Positions 13,028 to 26,900 of a stretch of 64,000 nucleotides of DNA are shown here, piece after piece. Source of the DNA: Epiperipatus broadwayi (lineage: Eukaryota > Onychophora > Udeonychophora > Euonychophora > Peripatidae); contig JAQFVV010006216.1 in NCBI GenBank assembly GCA_028023455.1, forward strand, positions 3,488,877 to 3,552,876, given 5' to 3'. Both the position numbers and the translations under genes were made by a program. Each line of letters starts with the position of its first letter. Position 1 is the stretch's first letter. The notes under the pieces were generated by a model, which saw only the letters and a program-made list of their open reading frames with translations, was not told the DNA's origin and ran no database searches.

Positions 13028-13256
13028 TATTGGGTCACTGCAGAATGAAGGTCTCTCCAAATTTCAATCCATCTTCTCCTACCTCAAGCCTCTCTTCTCC
13101 ACATCACTTCAGTACACTTCCCTATTTCATTCATCCATATCATAAGTGGTTTCTTTCTAGGCTTTTTACAATCTCTTGGAATCCAGTTTAAGATTTCTAG
13201 CAATATGTCCAGCTCAACTCCATTTCAATCTCTTAATTCTTTCAATGATATCACTA
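13028..13256 (-). mobile_element. C-terminal fragment of a second non-LTR (RTE/CR1-like) element
   Basis: The minus strand reads IIERIKRLKWS, stop, AGHIARN, then, after a frame change, CKKPRKKPLMIWMNEIGKC and RRRWIEIWRDLHSAV. This is the standard ending of many LINE ORF2 proteins: RLKWxWAGHIAR, then a basic GRPxxRWxDDI-type stretch, then W-rich residues. The Arg/Gly of GRP are replaced and two frame breaks are present, so it is dead. It lies upstream of the RT fragment at 12 kb on this strand and so belongs to another copy. Confidence 0.6.
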
Positions 13257-13459
13257 TCACCTGTTTGTTGTAGAGTTTGGAAATTTTAAAAAGTATCAGA
13301 TTTTTTCCGATGGCTGGTTCATAATTACTCAGCCAGTTATCCACTACCTTCAGTAAATGGTATCCAGCCATTCTTAAATGAGAATAAAGGTGAGTTCTAT
13401 GATTGGGCCATAAAAAATACATAATTATAATTTTTTTTTTTTTACTACTCATTAAGAGA

Positions 13460-16400
13460 ATAACATATATTTGCTGAAGCTGTGATCATGTTTCAGCTTT
13501 TCTTTTACACAGTAATAGTACATTTGTAATAAAAAATTACAATTCTTGTCATAATGTTTCTATATAAAAAATGGTAATACAATAATATTATTAATAATAA
13601 ATTTTGCCATTTACTTTTACAAAAATCAAATTGTTTACAAAAATATTGTTTTCTTTATATTATTAGCTTAATAATAATTATAAAGAAAAATTAAACTTAA
13701 TGTGACATGTGATGTGTTCTATTTCTTTTTTTTTTTAATTAAATAATTGGATACTTGATCAACAAATGATCTGTTTGAAATTTTTTATTTTGATCATGTC
13801 ATGAAATAATCTAATTCATTAGATTTTGTATAATATTTGGAAAAATTGGTGATGAAGGAAGTGAATGATTAAAGATTCCATCTTCATAATAATTGAATGT
13901 GCATTTGATTTGAACAGCTGATAAAACAAAGAGGCATTAGGTCATGGGATCTAATAACAATACTATTAATATTTCAGCAATATTATCATGACATTCATTT
14001 CTTACATTCTAATATGGTTGTAGAAAAAATATTTTATTTTGTTTACTCTAGTTTAAACCATCTGTGTTAAGTTTGAGAAATTAATGTCCATTACTTTCTC
14101 ATTAATGGTTTTCATCATATAAAAAATGTGGATTATTTGTATCTATACATCCAGCTTTATATCTAATTCTTTTATATTCTCAAGATATTAGCAATTCAGA
14201 ATTTTAAGTTCTGAATCTCTCTTGTTTTTATACTTTTTTAGATCTGATGTTAGATCAGTAATTATTTCAACAATCTATTTTGTGTTAATTGAGGCACCTG
14301 TCATATTTTGGCTATAACTATATATGCCAATGAAATATCACATAATTTTTTTTGCTTACATGCAGGATAATCTTTTAGAAGTAATAATTCTATTTACTCT
14401 GCTGTAACTAATACTTTTTAATTATTGAAATTTATTGAAGATATTGTTCAAATAAAATAAATAGAGCGAATTACTGCTTTTAATATTATTTTGTCTTAAT
14501 TACTTATGCATTAGACTATGTTAATTTCATATTTACATTTATTTGCAATTTGTATAGATTTTCTTTATATTAAAATTGCTATTACCAGTCATTATTTGTT
14601 ACATACACTTCATTTGATAGCATTATTTTTAATAATACATATATAACTTTAAAAAAACAACAACACTATAATACAATATATAAATTAATCTCCATATTAA
14701 AAAAACCTATACTTTCTATGTGTTAGTATACTTTCATGTTTAACAAACTATTATACTTGAAATAACTACAATTTAAAAACTCCACTGTTTATTTATCTAA
14801 ATACTATTGACTCTGATTTATTATGTGTTCATTAAACTAGCTTTTTAATTTTTTTTTCTATCATTTTGTTCCTCATAAACTATTTTAACAATATTGAGAT
14901 CATGCCCATGTTTTCTTTTTTGAATATAAAATATTGAAGTATTTTTAGAATCATTTTTTGCTTTCCTATACATAAACTAATGCTATGTCATTCTAATCTT
15001 TAAATTATCCTTTTGCTTTATCACAATGTATGTAAAGGCAATTCAATCAACTGCACAGTGAATTGGTCCATCTTATTTAATTTGTTTTATTAATTTACTA
15101 ATTCAAATTAATACATATTCTAAAGGCATCATTGATTTTCTCTATTCACATAACTTGTTTTATTTCTAATACTCACTATATACGCTAATCCATCTTTTAT
15201 CATTTTTTTTTTTTTTCCATATTATGTAATTTAAAATGTTCCATATAATAGCCTTTATTTTATCAGAAGTCTAAATTTCCAAATTCTCTTTCTTAACAGA
15301 ATCAAATTTACATAAATAATTTTTATGTTACCAAAACACAGTAAGACACTCATATTTTTTTTCTTTGGAATTTGAAAACCTACATTTACAAAATCATATC
15401 CCATAATAAATGGTTTAACAATAATTTTAAATAATAAATTTCACTATCCTTTTCCAGGTCATTAATCAATTTAACTCAGGTACTTTATTTAATTCTCAAA
15501 ATATCAATAATATTTTGCAGGATGCACACAAATAATTAACTATATGCTATACAATACACACAGTTTTATAACAATTTAATATAAGAATAATTATACTTTT
15601 TTTCTTTCTCTACTAACATTATATTACAAATCACATTTATTAATAAATCCATTTAATATATATAGTCTTTAAATATTGCAAATATTCTATTATTGATCCA
15701 TGCTAATACATTATGAAAAAATCCTTGTTATATTTGTCAATATTCTTATTTAATAATAACTCATCAGTGATTTTTTCCAATTTCTTTTTTATTTATCAAA
15801 CCATATAATTTCATTATGTTCAATATTGTATTCTATTATTGCCCTCTTATGTTCCACAAACTTAAATAAATACTTTATAACAAATTTTCCAAAACCTGTT
15901 TTTTTTTTTTAAAAAAAACTAATGCTATAAACTTCAATGCCTGAGAAGAATCAAAATCAATCATTATTCTTAAAAGAAAGTACTCTTTATACACTTTAAT
16001 ATTCATAAACAAAATCATTAAAATAACACTATATGGATACATATTTTCTTCTATATAATTTATAAAGACATGAATCAAAGGCCTACCATCCTCAGATAAA
16101 TAAACAATGGAATTTATTGGTTATTTAAAGTTGGAATATCAGTTGATTAACTATAAATAGGATGCTAATGTCTGGGAAATATACTAGAGTTTTTGATATA
16201 AAGATTAAATTATATATTATTTTGTAATTTTTTTTTTTATTGTTGTATATATTAATAGTAGAGGTTCAATGTATTATATATGTGCTCAGATATATTTATA
16301 ATAACTAACCTTACACTAATATTTATAAGAATATTTTAATGAATCCAAATAAAGTGACATATAATTCTTCTTGCATATATTTAATCTGCATTTGACAGCA

Positions 16401-17800
16401 GTAATCCATTTTATATCATCTATTTCTGACATCTATATAAGCATGAGAAGTCAGTGATTACTAGATGATAGTGCCAAATTAATCCCAGATTTGTTTTTAG
16501 ATAATTCTTTCTTGCTATGTAAAAAAAGTTTTGCTTACTGAGGAACGTCAGTACTAATAATAGGGACTTGCTTTGCACTAACATTTGGTATCAATTGATT
16601 ACTTTTGTTTATGATGAGATATGGCTTATTTCTGTCAAAATATCAATATTTTATGTTTAAAAATATCTGTAGTTTGTTTCCAAGAAGTACCAATAATTAT
16701 TTCTGAGTAAAATAAATAATTGTTTATAACAGTTATATTTTTTTATTATAAAATTACGAATTTTATTTATATATATAAGATTAGCTGTCTATAAATTTAG
16801 GAAACATTATTTTGTGATGTACTTGTAAAATTATAAGATTTTAAGATAAATTGTTTTATTAGGATAAATAAGAATGGCAATCTATCAGCAACAATTATTA
16901 TTTTTATATTTTCATAAATTTTATTTCATTGTACTTTGATTGCTAAGTCTACTTTTAAGAGAAAATAAATATTTATGTTATTGCTGTTTTTATTTTATAA
17001 AATCTAATAGATGATCAGTTTCTCTTTACAAGTAGAAATCCAAAAAACTACAAATCACTCGTGAAAATTTGATTTCAGTATCTTTTAATATTCATTGATT
17101 TTTTTTTTCATTGCTTTAGATGCTGAAGAGAAGTATCACTTCTATCAATAGATTATTTACCAAGCTGGAATATAGAAATCATCATAACTATTAAAGTTTT
17201 TCTTAGCCAGACTTCATTAACTTAAAAAGATAGCTAGATAAATTTGAAATGAAATTTTTTAGATTTTTAAGTAATTTAGGTTCTTAATGTAATTCCTAAA
17301 TAAAGTTTACTTTTTTATTAACTAGTAAATTATTAGAGAAAAGACAAAAACTTTTGTGCATTTGTATAGCCCTAATTTAATAATTACTTTAGTTGTTATT
17401 ATAATATGCAAAAAGAGAAAAGTATTAATAACTATGAAAGAGAAGTACTATACAAATAACAAAATATTAAAATTATATCTGTAATTCCATGCAGTTTAAC
17501 ATAATGCTAAAACTCAAGAGTTAAAAAAGTTCTTATATCAATTTCCTGCTGAAAGATTAAAAAAAATCACTTTTCTCTGTTAAGGGGAATTGTTGTACAA
17601 GCACGTTGAATATCATTTGACTTCTTGAACAACTATCTATCTGATTATATTTTATAATTTCACGATCACAACAAATATAATATTATCATAATAGAAATGA
17701 TTTTCAAAAAGATGACTGCTTTAAAACTATTATTATCATAGACTCATTTATTATTGTTATTATTCTTACTACTCTTATATCTACTATTTAGTCTAAAAAC
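13460..17800. other. A+T-rich intergenic DNA, nothing recognised
   Basis: About 4.3 kb of low-complexity A/T sequence with poly-T/poly-A runs. No protein motif, repeat family or RNA gene was recognised. The promoter of the NOL7-like gene should lie at its right end, but no clear element is visible. Confidence 0.5.
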
Positions 17801-17809
17801 TGAAGAAAA

Positions 17810-17989
17810 ATGCTAAATAACCAGTTAAGTAGTAGTGAAGATGATGAAGCACCAGAAGATCTATCTTTTAGCTCCAGTAAAAAAAAAATACAAGAAGAAT
17901 TACACAATATGAGAAAACAAATTAAAGAAGAGGAAATGAAAAAAAAAAAGAAAAGACAAGAATTAGATAAAAAATTTAAAGAACAAAAG
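17810..17989 (+). CDS. NOL7: NOL7-like exon 1 (start exon)
   Basis: Sixty codons from ATG to AAG, ending CAAAAG|GTAAAA in phase 0. It encodes an acidic start (SSSEDDEAPEDLSF) and a strongly basic coiled helix. Translation past the donor stops within three codons. Confidence 0.75.
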
Positions 17990-20900
17990 GTAAAATAAAT
18001 TTTTGTGTTTATGTTATATTTATCTGATTGTTTTTTTTATCTTTAAACACATACTTATTAATTTATATTAAAAGAATATTTAATGATTTATTAGTTGATA
18101 AAATGAATGCATTTATATTAATTACTCCCATATATATATATTGTTTGTTTTAGACCTTTGTATAACATATATGCACACATCAAACATATTTCAGTATATT
18201 TATATGCATATATGACTCTCTCTGTATATAGCTAAACATCACATGATTCCTGCAGTCGAGAATTAGCTATGTTTTGATTAAATCACTGGCTATTAGCTAA
18301 CAATGCAAGCATGAATAGAAGATAAGAAATGATCTAAATTTAGGAAGTTTAGTAATGTTTTGAAAAGAACTATGAGAATTGGTTAAATTAAAATTTATGA
18401 AGAAAAATGGACTTTTATAGTAAAGAAAGTTGCAAATAACTGTTCCTTTAGGATTATTAGGACTAACAAGAAAAAACAGGCAAAACGCTCTATATGTATT
18501 ACCACTTAGTGCAAGCAAGCATAGGAAATGGTGATCATGTGATGTTACAATAAGGAAAGATGGTGCAAACATATTTTGGAAAGTGTAAAAGAATGAAAAA
18601 GGATAAGTAAGATGTGTAAAGAGGCCTTTATATAAGAAATAGGAGAGGAAGATGTAAACATTAAATAGAATAGTTATTTAAGGGGGGGGGGGGGAATAGC
18701 TAGAATAGAATTAAGAAATGAAGTATCTGTATATGTATAATATATATGCGAGTGTAAATAAAATTTATTATTTAAATGTAAGTATGTGCAAACAGTATAA
18801 TATTCCCTTATTATTATGCAACTCTAGAAAAATTACATATGTCAATTATACATTTAAATCTATATTATCTTAATGAGATGTGATTATGCAAAATTGGACC
18901 ATTATTAAAAAAAACTGCCAAGATTTGTTTGTGTGTTTGTAAGAAAGCAAATAATTGCGAGTATGTTTAGCAAACTACATTAGCTGTGGATAGTCTGCAT
19001 ATTGTTGATACTGTAATTGCCAAAAATTAGATTCATCATTCATATTGTGGTTATACCAGAGTTGCTGTGTGAACAACTTTCTTCATTTAAGAAGCCATGC
19101 ACAAGCAGTAACTTATTTATAGACTGTAGAGATTTTTAATGAAATTTCTAATCATTATTTATTTTTTATATTCTTTTTTATTTTGTTATTTAACATTGAA
19201 TAAATTAGTTTTTACCTCAAATTGTACTTGAGTTTAGAATTAATTATGCTCTCTCGATTGATATTGAAATAATAATACCCTTGAGACATAGCAGAATGAT
19301 GCAGTCAACAATGGGGAAAAATTTATTGAATATAACTAAATACTGTTAATATAAATTTCTGTGTGATTGAAAGAAGTCTACATGAGAACAGCTGTTCTGA
19401 GTAATAAGAAAAAATGGTGACTAAGCAGAAACATTTGGGGATTCAATATGTGGACCATATTGAAAAATATATGCTCATAAATAAAATTGAGAATGATAAA
19501 ATAAAAATGTTTATACTTTTGTGATTCATGGGTAAAGATATATTGGCAAATCAATTCTGCGACCTTAGGACCCTTGAAGAAATTCTGTATCAGAATCTGA
19601 AAAACCATACAAACCTGTGATAACTAAATGGGTAGCATGATTAAGAATGAGGAATAGAAAGAGACTATCTTGAAAAAAATATCAGGATTATGGCACAGCA
19701 CTGAAGACATTGGAAAACAGTTGTGACTATAACTAGAGTTAAATAATATTTTATTTGATCGACTATTATATGGAATGAAAGGTATTATTAAGTGAATTAG
19801 ACATGAATTATAAAAGTGCAGTAGAAAAATGGATCATGCAAGAAACTATATTAGATAATGCTTCGGAATTTATACTCTCTAAACAAATGGATAAATACCG
19901 AATTGTAATAAAAGAAAGCAGATAGAGGTAGAGTAGACTTCAAGAGTGCAAAAAATGTTTTACCATGTTACTGCTGTGGAAAAAATAGCCACTTAGTGAA
20001 AAATGCAATGTTTGTAAACTAACAGGACATTTAGTATATGTCTGCTGTAGTTAAGAGAGGAATGCTAAAAGAAAGATAACATTGGACTATAAATCTGGGG
20101 CAGGAAGAATAATAAGTAAATAGAGTGTAACGAAATTAAATGACATGATTATTGAGCATAGTGAATATATTTGAACAGAAAATTACTATGAAAGTTGACA
20201 GCAAAAGCAGATCTGTTATTATTATCATATAAAAGTTGGCTGAAAATTAGTGATAGATGTGAGAAGAAAATGTCACTTGCAAAAACTGATGATATCAATA
20301 CAAATATAAATAGAAATAAGATAGAAATGCATGGAAAAGTGACTGTACCTGTGAAATTAAATTTTAAGGTTAAATTTTTTACCACTGTACATCATCACAA
20401 AAGATTTTAGCCTGTTTCTAAGGAAAAACTGGTATCATGCATTGGGAATTCACATAAATGTTATCAAGAGAATACAATTGGAAGGAGTAGTTAGGAAGAA
20501 CTCTTTAGTTGTTCAAGTCAGGACTAGTGGAATTGAAATGCAAGAATAGAAATAAATTATGATATAAAGAGATTTGATAGTACTTTGAAAATAATTATAT
20601 ATTTAATTATGTTTTGATTTATAAAAGTTAAAAAATGTTACAGTAAGATTATGTAGAAAAGAAAAATTTAATGGGTTGGGTAAGGTAAAATAATTTGGAT
20701 TAAATTGTAAGATTATAAAATAAAAAGTGATTTATTAATATAATAAAATATAATAGAAAGGGTATAAAAGTAAATATACTAGTAATAATAATAAATAATA
20801 AGTAAAAATAATGGTAAAATAAAGTAATATTAAGGTTAAAAGGATTAAATTATTGAATGTAATATAATGTAAAAATAGTTAAATTGTAAAATTATATGTA

Positions 20901-23900
20901 TAAATTTATAAAATGTGATTGTATTTATGTAATATTTAAATTTGTAGATCTGACAAAGACTGCTGGGAACAGTCAAAACTGTTATCAAATTAATAAATAT
21001 ATTTTGCTAAGTGTAAAAGAGTGGAGGTTTGATGTTATATACTAGTGGAATTATTGACACAATTGATCAATATTGAACTAATAAAGGACTCTCACCCAAT
21101 TGTTTGCAAACCACATTAAAAGAAAAAGTGGAAAAGACTATCGATGAGATGGTTCATAGTTATTATGATACAATAGGATAATCTTCATTTATATGGAGAT
21201 TACCATATGCATTCAATAAAGGAGCTTACCCCATTTCTAGCATATATGAATTTCTAGCATCATTTCCAAAAGCTTCATTTTTTGCAAAGTAGATTTCAAG
21301 TCCACTTTCCATCAAATCCCCATTATTGACAGAATGCAGAATTACTTATTTGGGACTTTACAAATGCAATAAATTATTTCTTGGCATTACATTTGAGCCT
21401 AATATCTTTTAAGCTACACCCCAAATTTAGACAACATATTGATTAATGCTCTATCTGAGTGTGAACTAGCAATACATGTAGATAAGTTTGTTCCAAATCA
21501 GAGAAAATAAGAGTGAAACTAAATATTGCTAAATAATAATATAATAATAATAATAATTCTTTACCATAGCTATATAATCAAATAATAATTTTATACATTA
21601 AAAAGCTTTTTTCTTCACCTGCTTTGGTGTCCTTTTCAAATGTTATTAATCTATTTAACGTTAACAAATCACCTGATATAAAACCATTCAGTGTCCAATA
21701 ATGGAATTAAAACAAATCAAAACTCTCATATATAAATTCAGTAATTACAAAACAATTAATTATATCATAACAATATGTTAAACAATATTACTTGCATTTT
21801 TTATACAATTATTTGGTAATGTTCTGATCTATCATGTCAGCCACTTAGACAGCGCTATTTCTAGCTAAATTGGTAGAAATGTGCCGTTTCTGCAACCATA
21901 GCCAAGCAGATAGCTTTCTATCTATGATAAAATACAGAAAGAGTCAGTTTACTCAGCTGCTGGCTACCGCTGTGGCTTTTTTCTATGCTAAAAGCGCAGA
22001 AAAATGCCTTCATTGGCTGCCGTAGTTGCTTGTGTTACGCACTTTATTGTAATGCTAGATTGTATATTTTTGCTGTGTTGATTGCATCGTGTCTAAATAA
22101 TTTAACTTTTCAGGTCCACCTTTTTTTGTTTCATGTGACCTGGTACTTTTTAACAGTTTTAACAGCGTCATCACTGTTCCATCAGGACTGTGTTAGTGTC
22201 ACAAATTGGATTTTAGGGTGGGGCACAGCACTTTCGAAAATCACGATGAAAGTAACATGTCATGAGAAATCATCCGAGACAGGGAAGATGGCGCCTTCAA
22301 ACTCTTAAAATTGCCAATTGCCAGACACCGGAGTCAGATTTCATTGTAATAGTTTGTTATAATTATTAATAACTTTATTGGGTAAATTGCAATCGAATTT
22401 ACTTCCCCACCCAAAACACAGTGTCTGATTAATTACTGTCCAAAAAAGTGTAAAATGTAATTTAATTTTTTATTAAAAAACTACCATAATTTTCACGATA
22501 TGGAAAAAAAAAACCAAACAAGGCCACCTCTGATTAATTACTGTCCAAATAAATCTCTGCTATATTTACTATTATTTGTTATTAAAAAAGTAACGTAATG
22601 TTATATATACACACACATAAAAAAAGAGTGCAATCTAATTTACTTATTCCCCTCCAAAACACGGTGTCAGATTAATTACTGTCCAAAAAAGGGTAAAAAT
22701 TAATTTAATTTTCTATTAAAAAAGTACCGTAACTTTTCCGATACACAAACTAAAAAAAACCATAAGAAGCATAATTACTGTCACAAAAAGGTCAAAGTCA
22801 GCTTTCATTGTAAAAATTTGTTGGAATTAATGTCCAAAAAAGACTCCAATGTATTATTATTTGCTATTTAAAATTTTTTAGTGATACACACAAAAAAAGC
22901 CAGTCTCTGATTAATTACTGTCCCAAAAAGTCTGCTTACATTTTAATATTTTGTTTGAATATTTTTAATTTTATGGACATCGTAGTTCTATAGAATGGCT
23001 GGCCTGGAAATGTTATATCAATGTGTTTTTGCTTAGCATCAACACCATCAAGCAGCTGACACTATATATCAGAACATTACCAATTATTTATATAACTTGT
23101 ATAATTTTCCATTCATTTTTAATCAATCAATTATGAAAACAAATCAAAACCCTCATATATAAACTTAATAATCACAAAACAATCAATTATATCATAACAA
23201 TATGTTAAACAATATTACATTCCTTTTTTATACAATTATTTATATCAGCTAAGGCATGTAATATTGTTTAACATATTGTTATGATATAATTAATTGTTTT
23301 GTAATTATTGAATTTATATATGAGGATTTTAATTTGTTTTAATTATTTATATTATTGTTTGTTTTAATTCCATTATTGGACACTGGATGTTTTTATATCA
23401 GGTGATTCATTAACATTAAATAGATTAGTAATATTTGAAAAGGGCACTAAAGCAGATGCTGAAAAAAAGCTTTTTAATGTATAAAATTATTATTTGATTA
23501 TATAGCTGTTGTAAAGAATTATTATTTTTTTATTATTATTTTGTGGAAGAGCAGCATAAGGATTTTTATTTCTTACCAATTTTGATATTACTAAATGTAT
23601 ATGGTTGATGTTGGAGATAAAATTTCTATACCACATAATTAATACAAATGGGAAATATCCTAATCCAGATAAAGTAAAAGCCAGAAAAAATGTTGAGCAA
23701 CCTAAGAATATAAAAGATTTGCAAACATTTTTAGCCTTACTAAACTTTTTTGAGAGCTTCCTAAAAGAAAAGTCTCATGGGTACCACCTTTATATAAATT
23801 ATTAAAAAAATGACAATGATAGAAATGATCTGAAGAACAAGACATTGCTTTCCAGAAGACAAAATATCTACTTATATCAAAACAACTCCTCATACATTAT

Positions 23901-26900
23901 CATAGTGACTGGGATGTGATTATTACAATGGATGCATTGGAATGTAGAATTGGTGCAATGCATTTATGGACAAAAATATCAAAATTTGTACTGATCACTT
24001 TTCAATACTGAGGAAATTTGGCAATGATAAAATTCCAAAACATACGAATCATCATATTGAAACAGACACGTTTCACGTATATATTTAAAAGATCCCCACC
24101 CCCAATTTAAAATGACAGATTAAATCAAAGTCAGACTAATAATATTTTAAGTCAGACTAGTAATATTTTTAAAAAAGACTAATAATATTTTAATGAAAAC
24201 TAAATATTTTAAAGAAAAAGAAGAAATAATGAAATTTGACCGCAATTTAAATAATAATTTGTTAATCCATAACGATTTGGTCAAATGAAAAGAAAATCAA
24301 ACTTTTTAAAATGAAAAATAAGAAAGAAGAGCAATTATGTTAATATTTGCAATTAAAGAAAGTATAAATCTTTCTTTATTAAAATTCATAAATTCAAGTT
24401 AAAAATCAATTAGATAAAAATCTTTAAACATTAAAACTCAGATTAAGATTTGAAAACACATGTAAGGCAGATAATTGAAAATAGTCACTAATTAAAAGTC
24501 TGTTCCCACCAAAGACCAACTGTCCAATGATCTAGGGGATTAAAAAACGCAGACAAGGATGAAAAACCATTGCCATCAATGGGAGAAAAAGGACATGTAA
24601 GGTGAATCTGTTTGTCAGAGAGAAAAAATATGAATAGGCTGCAAAATTGTTAATAGTTAATTGATTTAGAGATACAAGATTTATGAATTGACAGAATATT
24701 TAGTTACATGACTACTAGAAAAGTGATTTAATGGAACCATCAAACAGCTTAATGAAAAATCATCCTAAGATGACAGTTGGCTAGACCCTGGTTCTCTCTC
24801 TCCACCTACAAAACATGTGAACTCCAAGCCTTGCCTAGAAGTTTTAACCATTCAGACAGATCCCCAGTTATATAATAATGCAATAATAAATGAAGGCATG
24901 AATGTAGAAGTAAGCAATTAGAAATGATTCAATTACAATAAAATATGAATTAAAATTGTAACTATTAATTTAATTTTTATGAAACAAAAGAGAGAAAATT
25001 TTATATTATTAGTCTTAAGAAAAGTTTTCACAATCAGTTATTAACTTCAGTCAAAAGTTGATGATAGTTTTTTTTTTATTTATCTTTATTTAAAATGAAA
25101 ACAAGAAATGAAAATTATTACTTAATTATAAACACTCACACACATATGTGTTATATATTTCATTAGTTAAATGCCAATTATTTCATAAAATTTAAGATAT
25201 GTTCAAATAATAGACATACTTCTAAAAATAATTGTAATAAACAGAGCAAAACTCTCCATACAGTATTGCCACCTGTGCTAAACAGAGTAATCAATGGATG
25301 CCAGAGGCTTGTGCATAAAATCCCTATCTAATGCCTACTCATCCAATATCCCCAGACTAGTTTCTGGCTTGTGGCCTTCATCAGTGAGGAGCTTTGGATC
25401 TGAGAGCACTGCATCTAGATCTTAGGATCTAATGCAACCCTCTAGCAACCACCTTTTATCTCTACTTAACTACTAAACTATGAGAATGAAATTGAAAACA
25501 CAAAATATATTTTCAATCTAAGCTCAATAGCTTAAATAGTCATATGGGTCTGAACTCAGTTCAGCACCCATACATTTGGTGTCTTTGGCTCTTTTACAAC
25601 CATAGCCACCACTATCCTATTAGGCAGGATTGGTGTTAAACCATTAAGCATCACATGATCACATTTTCTATACTAGCACATTAATTGTTGATAAACAGAG
25701 CAAAACTCTCCATACAGTATTGCCACCTGTGCTAAACAGAGTAATCAATGGATGCCAGAAGGCTTGTGCATAAAATCCCTATCTAATGCCTACTCATCCA
25801 ATATCCCCAGACTAGTTTCTGGCTTGTGGCCTTATCAGTGAGGAGCTTTGGATCTGAGAGCACTGCATCTAGATCTTAGGATCTAATGCAACCCTCTAGC
25901 AACCACCTTTTATCTCTACTTAACTACTAAACTATGAGAATGAAATTGAAAACACAAAAAATATTTTCAATCTAAGCTCAATAGCTTAAATAGTCATATG
26001 GGTCTGAACTCAGTTCAGCACCCATACATTTTGGTGTCTTTGGCTCTTTTACAACCATAGCCACCACTATCCTATTAGGCAGGATTGGTGTTAAACCATT
26101 AAGCATCACATGATCACATTTTCTATACTAGCACATTAATTGTTGATAAACAGAGCAAAACTCTCCATACAGTATTGCCACCTGTGCTAAACAGAGTAAT
26201 CAATGGATGCCAGAAGGCTTGTGCATAAAATCCCTATCTAATGCCTACTCATCCAATATCCCCAGACTAGTTTCTGGCTTGTGGCCTTCATCAGTGAGGA
26301 GCTTTGGATCTGAGAGCACTGCATTTAGATCCAAAGCTCCTCACTGATGAAGGCCACAAGCCAGAAACTAGTCTGGGGATATTGGATGAGTAGGCATTAG
26401 ATAGGGATTTTATGCACAAGCCTTCTGGCATCCATTGATTACTCTGTTTAGCACAGGTGGCAATACTGTATGGAGAGTTTTGCTCTGTTTATCAACAATT
26501 AATGTTAGTATAGAAAATGTGATCATGTGATGCTTAATGGTTTAACACCAATCCTGCCTAATAGGATAGTGGTGGCTATGGTTGTAAAAGAGCAAAGACA
26601 CCAAAATGTATGGGTGCTGACTGAGTTCAGACCCATATGACTATTTAAGCTATTGAGCTAGATTGAAAATATTTTTTGTGTTTTCAATTTCATTCTCATA
26701 GTTTAGTAGTTAAGTAGAGATAAAAGGTGGTTGCTAGAGGGTTGCATTAGATCCTAAGATCTAGATGCAGTGCTCAATCCAAAGCTCCTCACTGATGAGG
26801 CCACAAGCCAGAAATAGTCTGGGGATATTGGATGAGTAGGATTAGATAGGGATTTTATGACAACCTTCTGGCATCCATTGATTACTTGTTTGCACAGGTA

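Larger units (their letters stand above)
21535..23545. mobile_element. Foldback element with ~260-bp inverted arms, inserted in gypsy RT
   Basis: Left arm 21545-21805 (AATTCTTTACCATAGCTATAT onward) and right arm about 23242-23540 are inverted copies through CACCTGATATAAAA, GTGTCCAATAATGG and AACAATATGTTAAACAATAT. A further direct copy of the inner arm lies at 23140-23235. It splits gypsy RT between the YLDD region and the EEHL-type helix (read as EEQHKDFYF on the right). An ATT microsatellite at both ends hides any target-site duplication. No transposase was recognised. Confidence 0.7.

Noticed and set aside
13225-13452. 75-codon minus-strand ORF as a gene
   Set aside because: Starts in a poly-T tract, has no domain, and ends inside the LINE C-terminal fragment in a different frame.
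21985-22308. 107-codon open frame inside the MITE
   Set aside because: Cys- and Phe-rich, matches no family known to me, and lies in an element whose ends and size mark it as non-coding.
22530-22920. CTGATTA motifs as hammerhead cores
   Set aside because: They read CTGATTA, not CTGANGA, and lack the GAAA partner and pairing helices.
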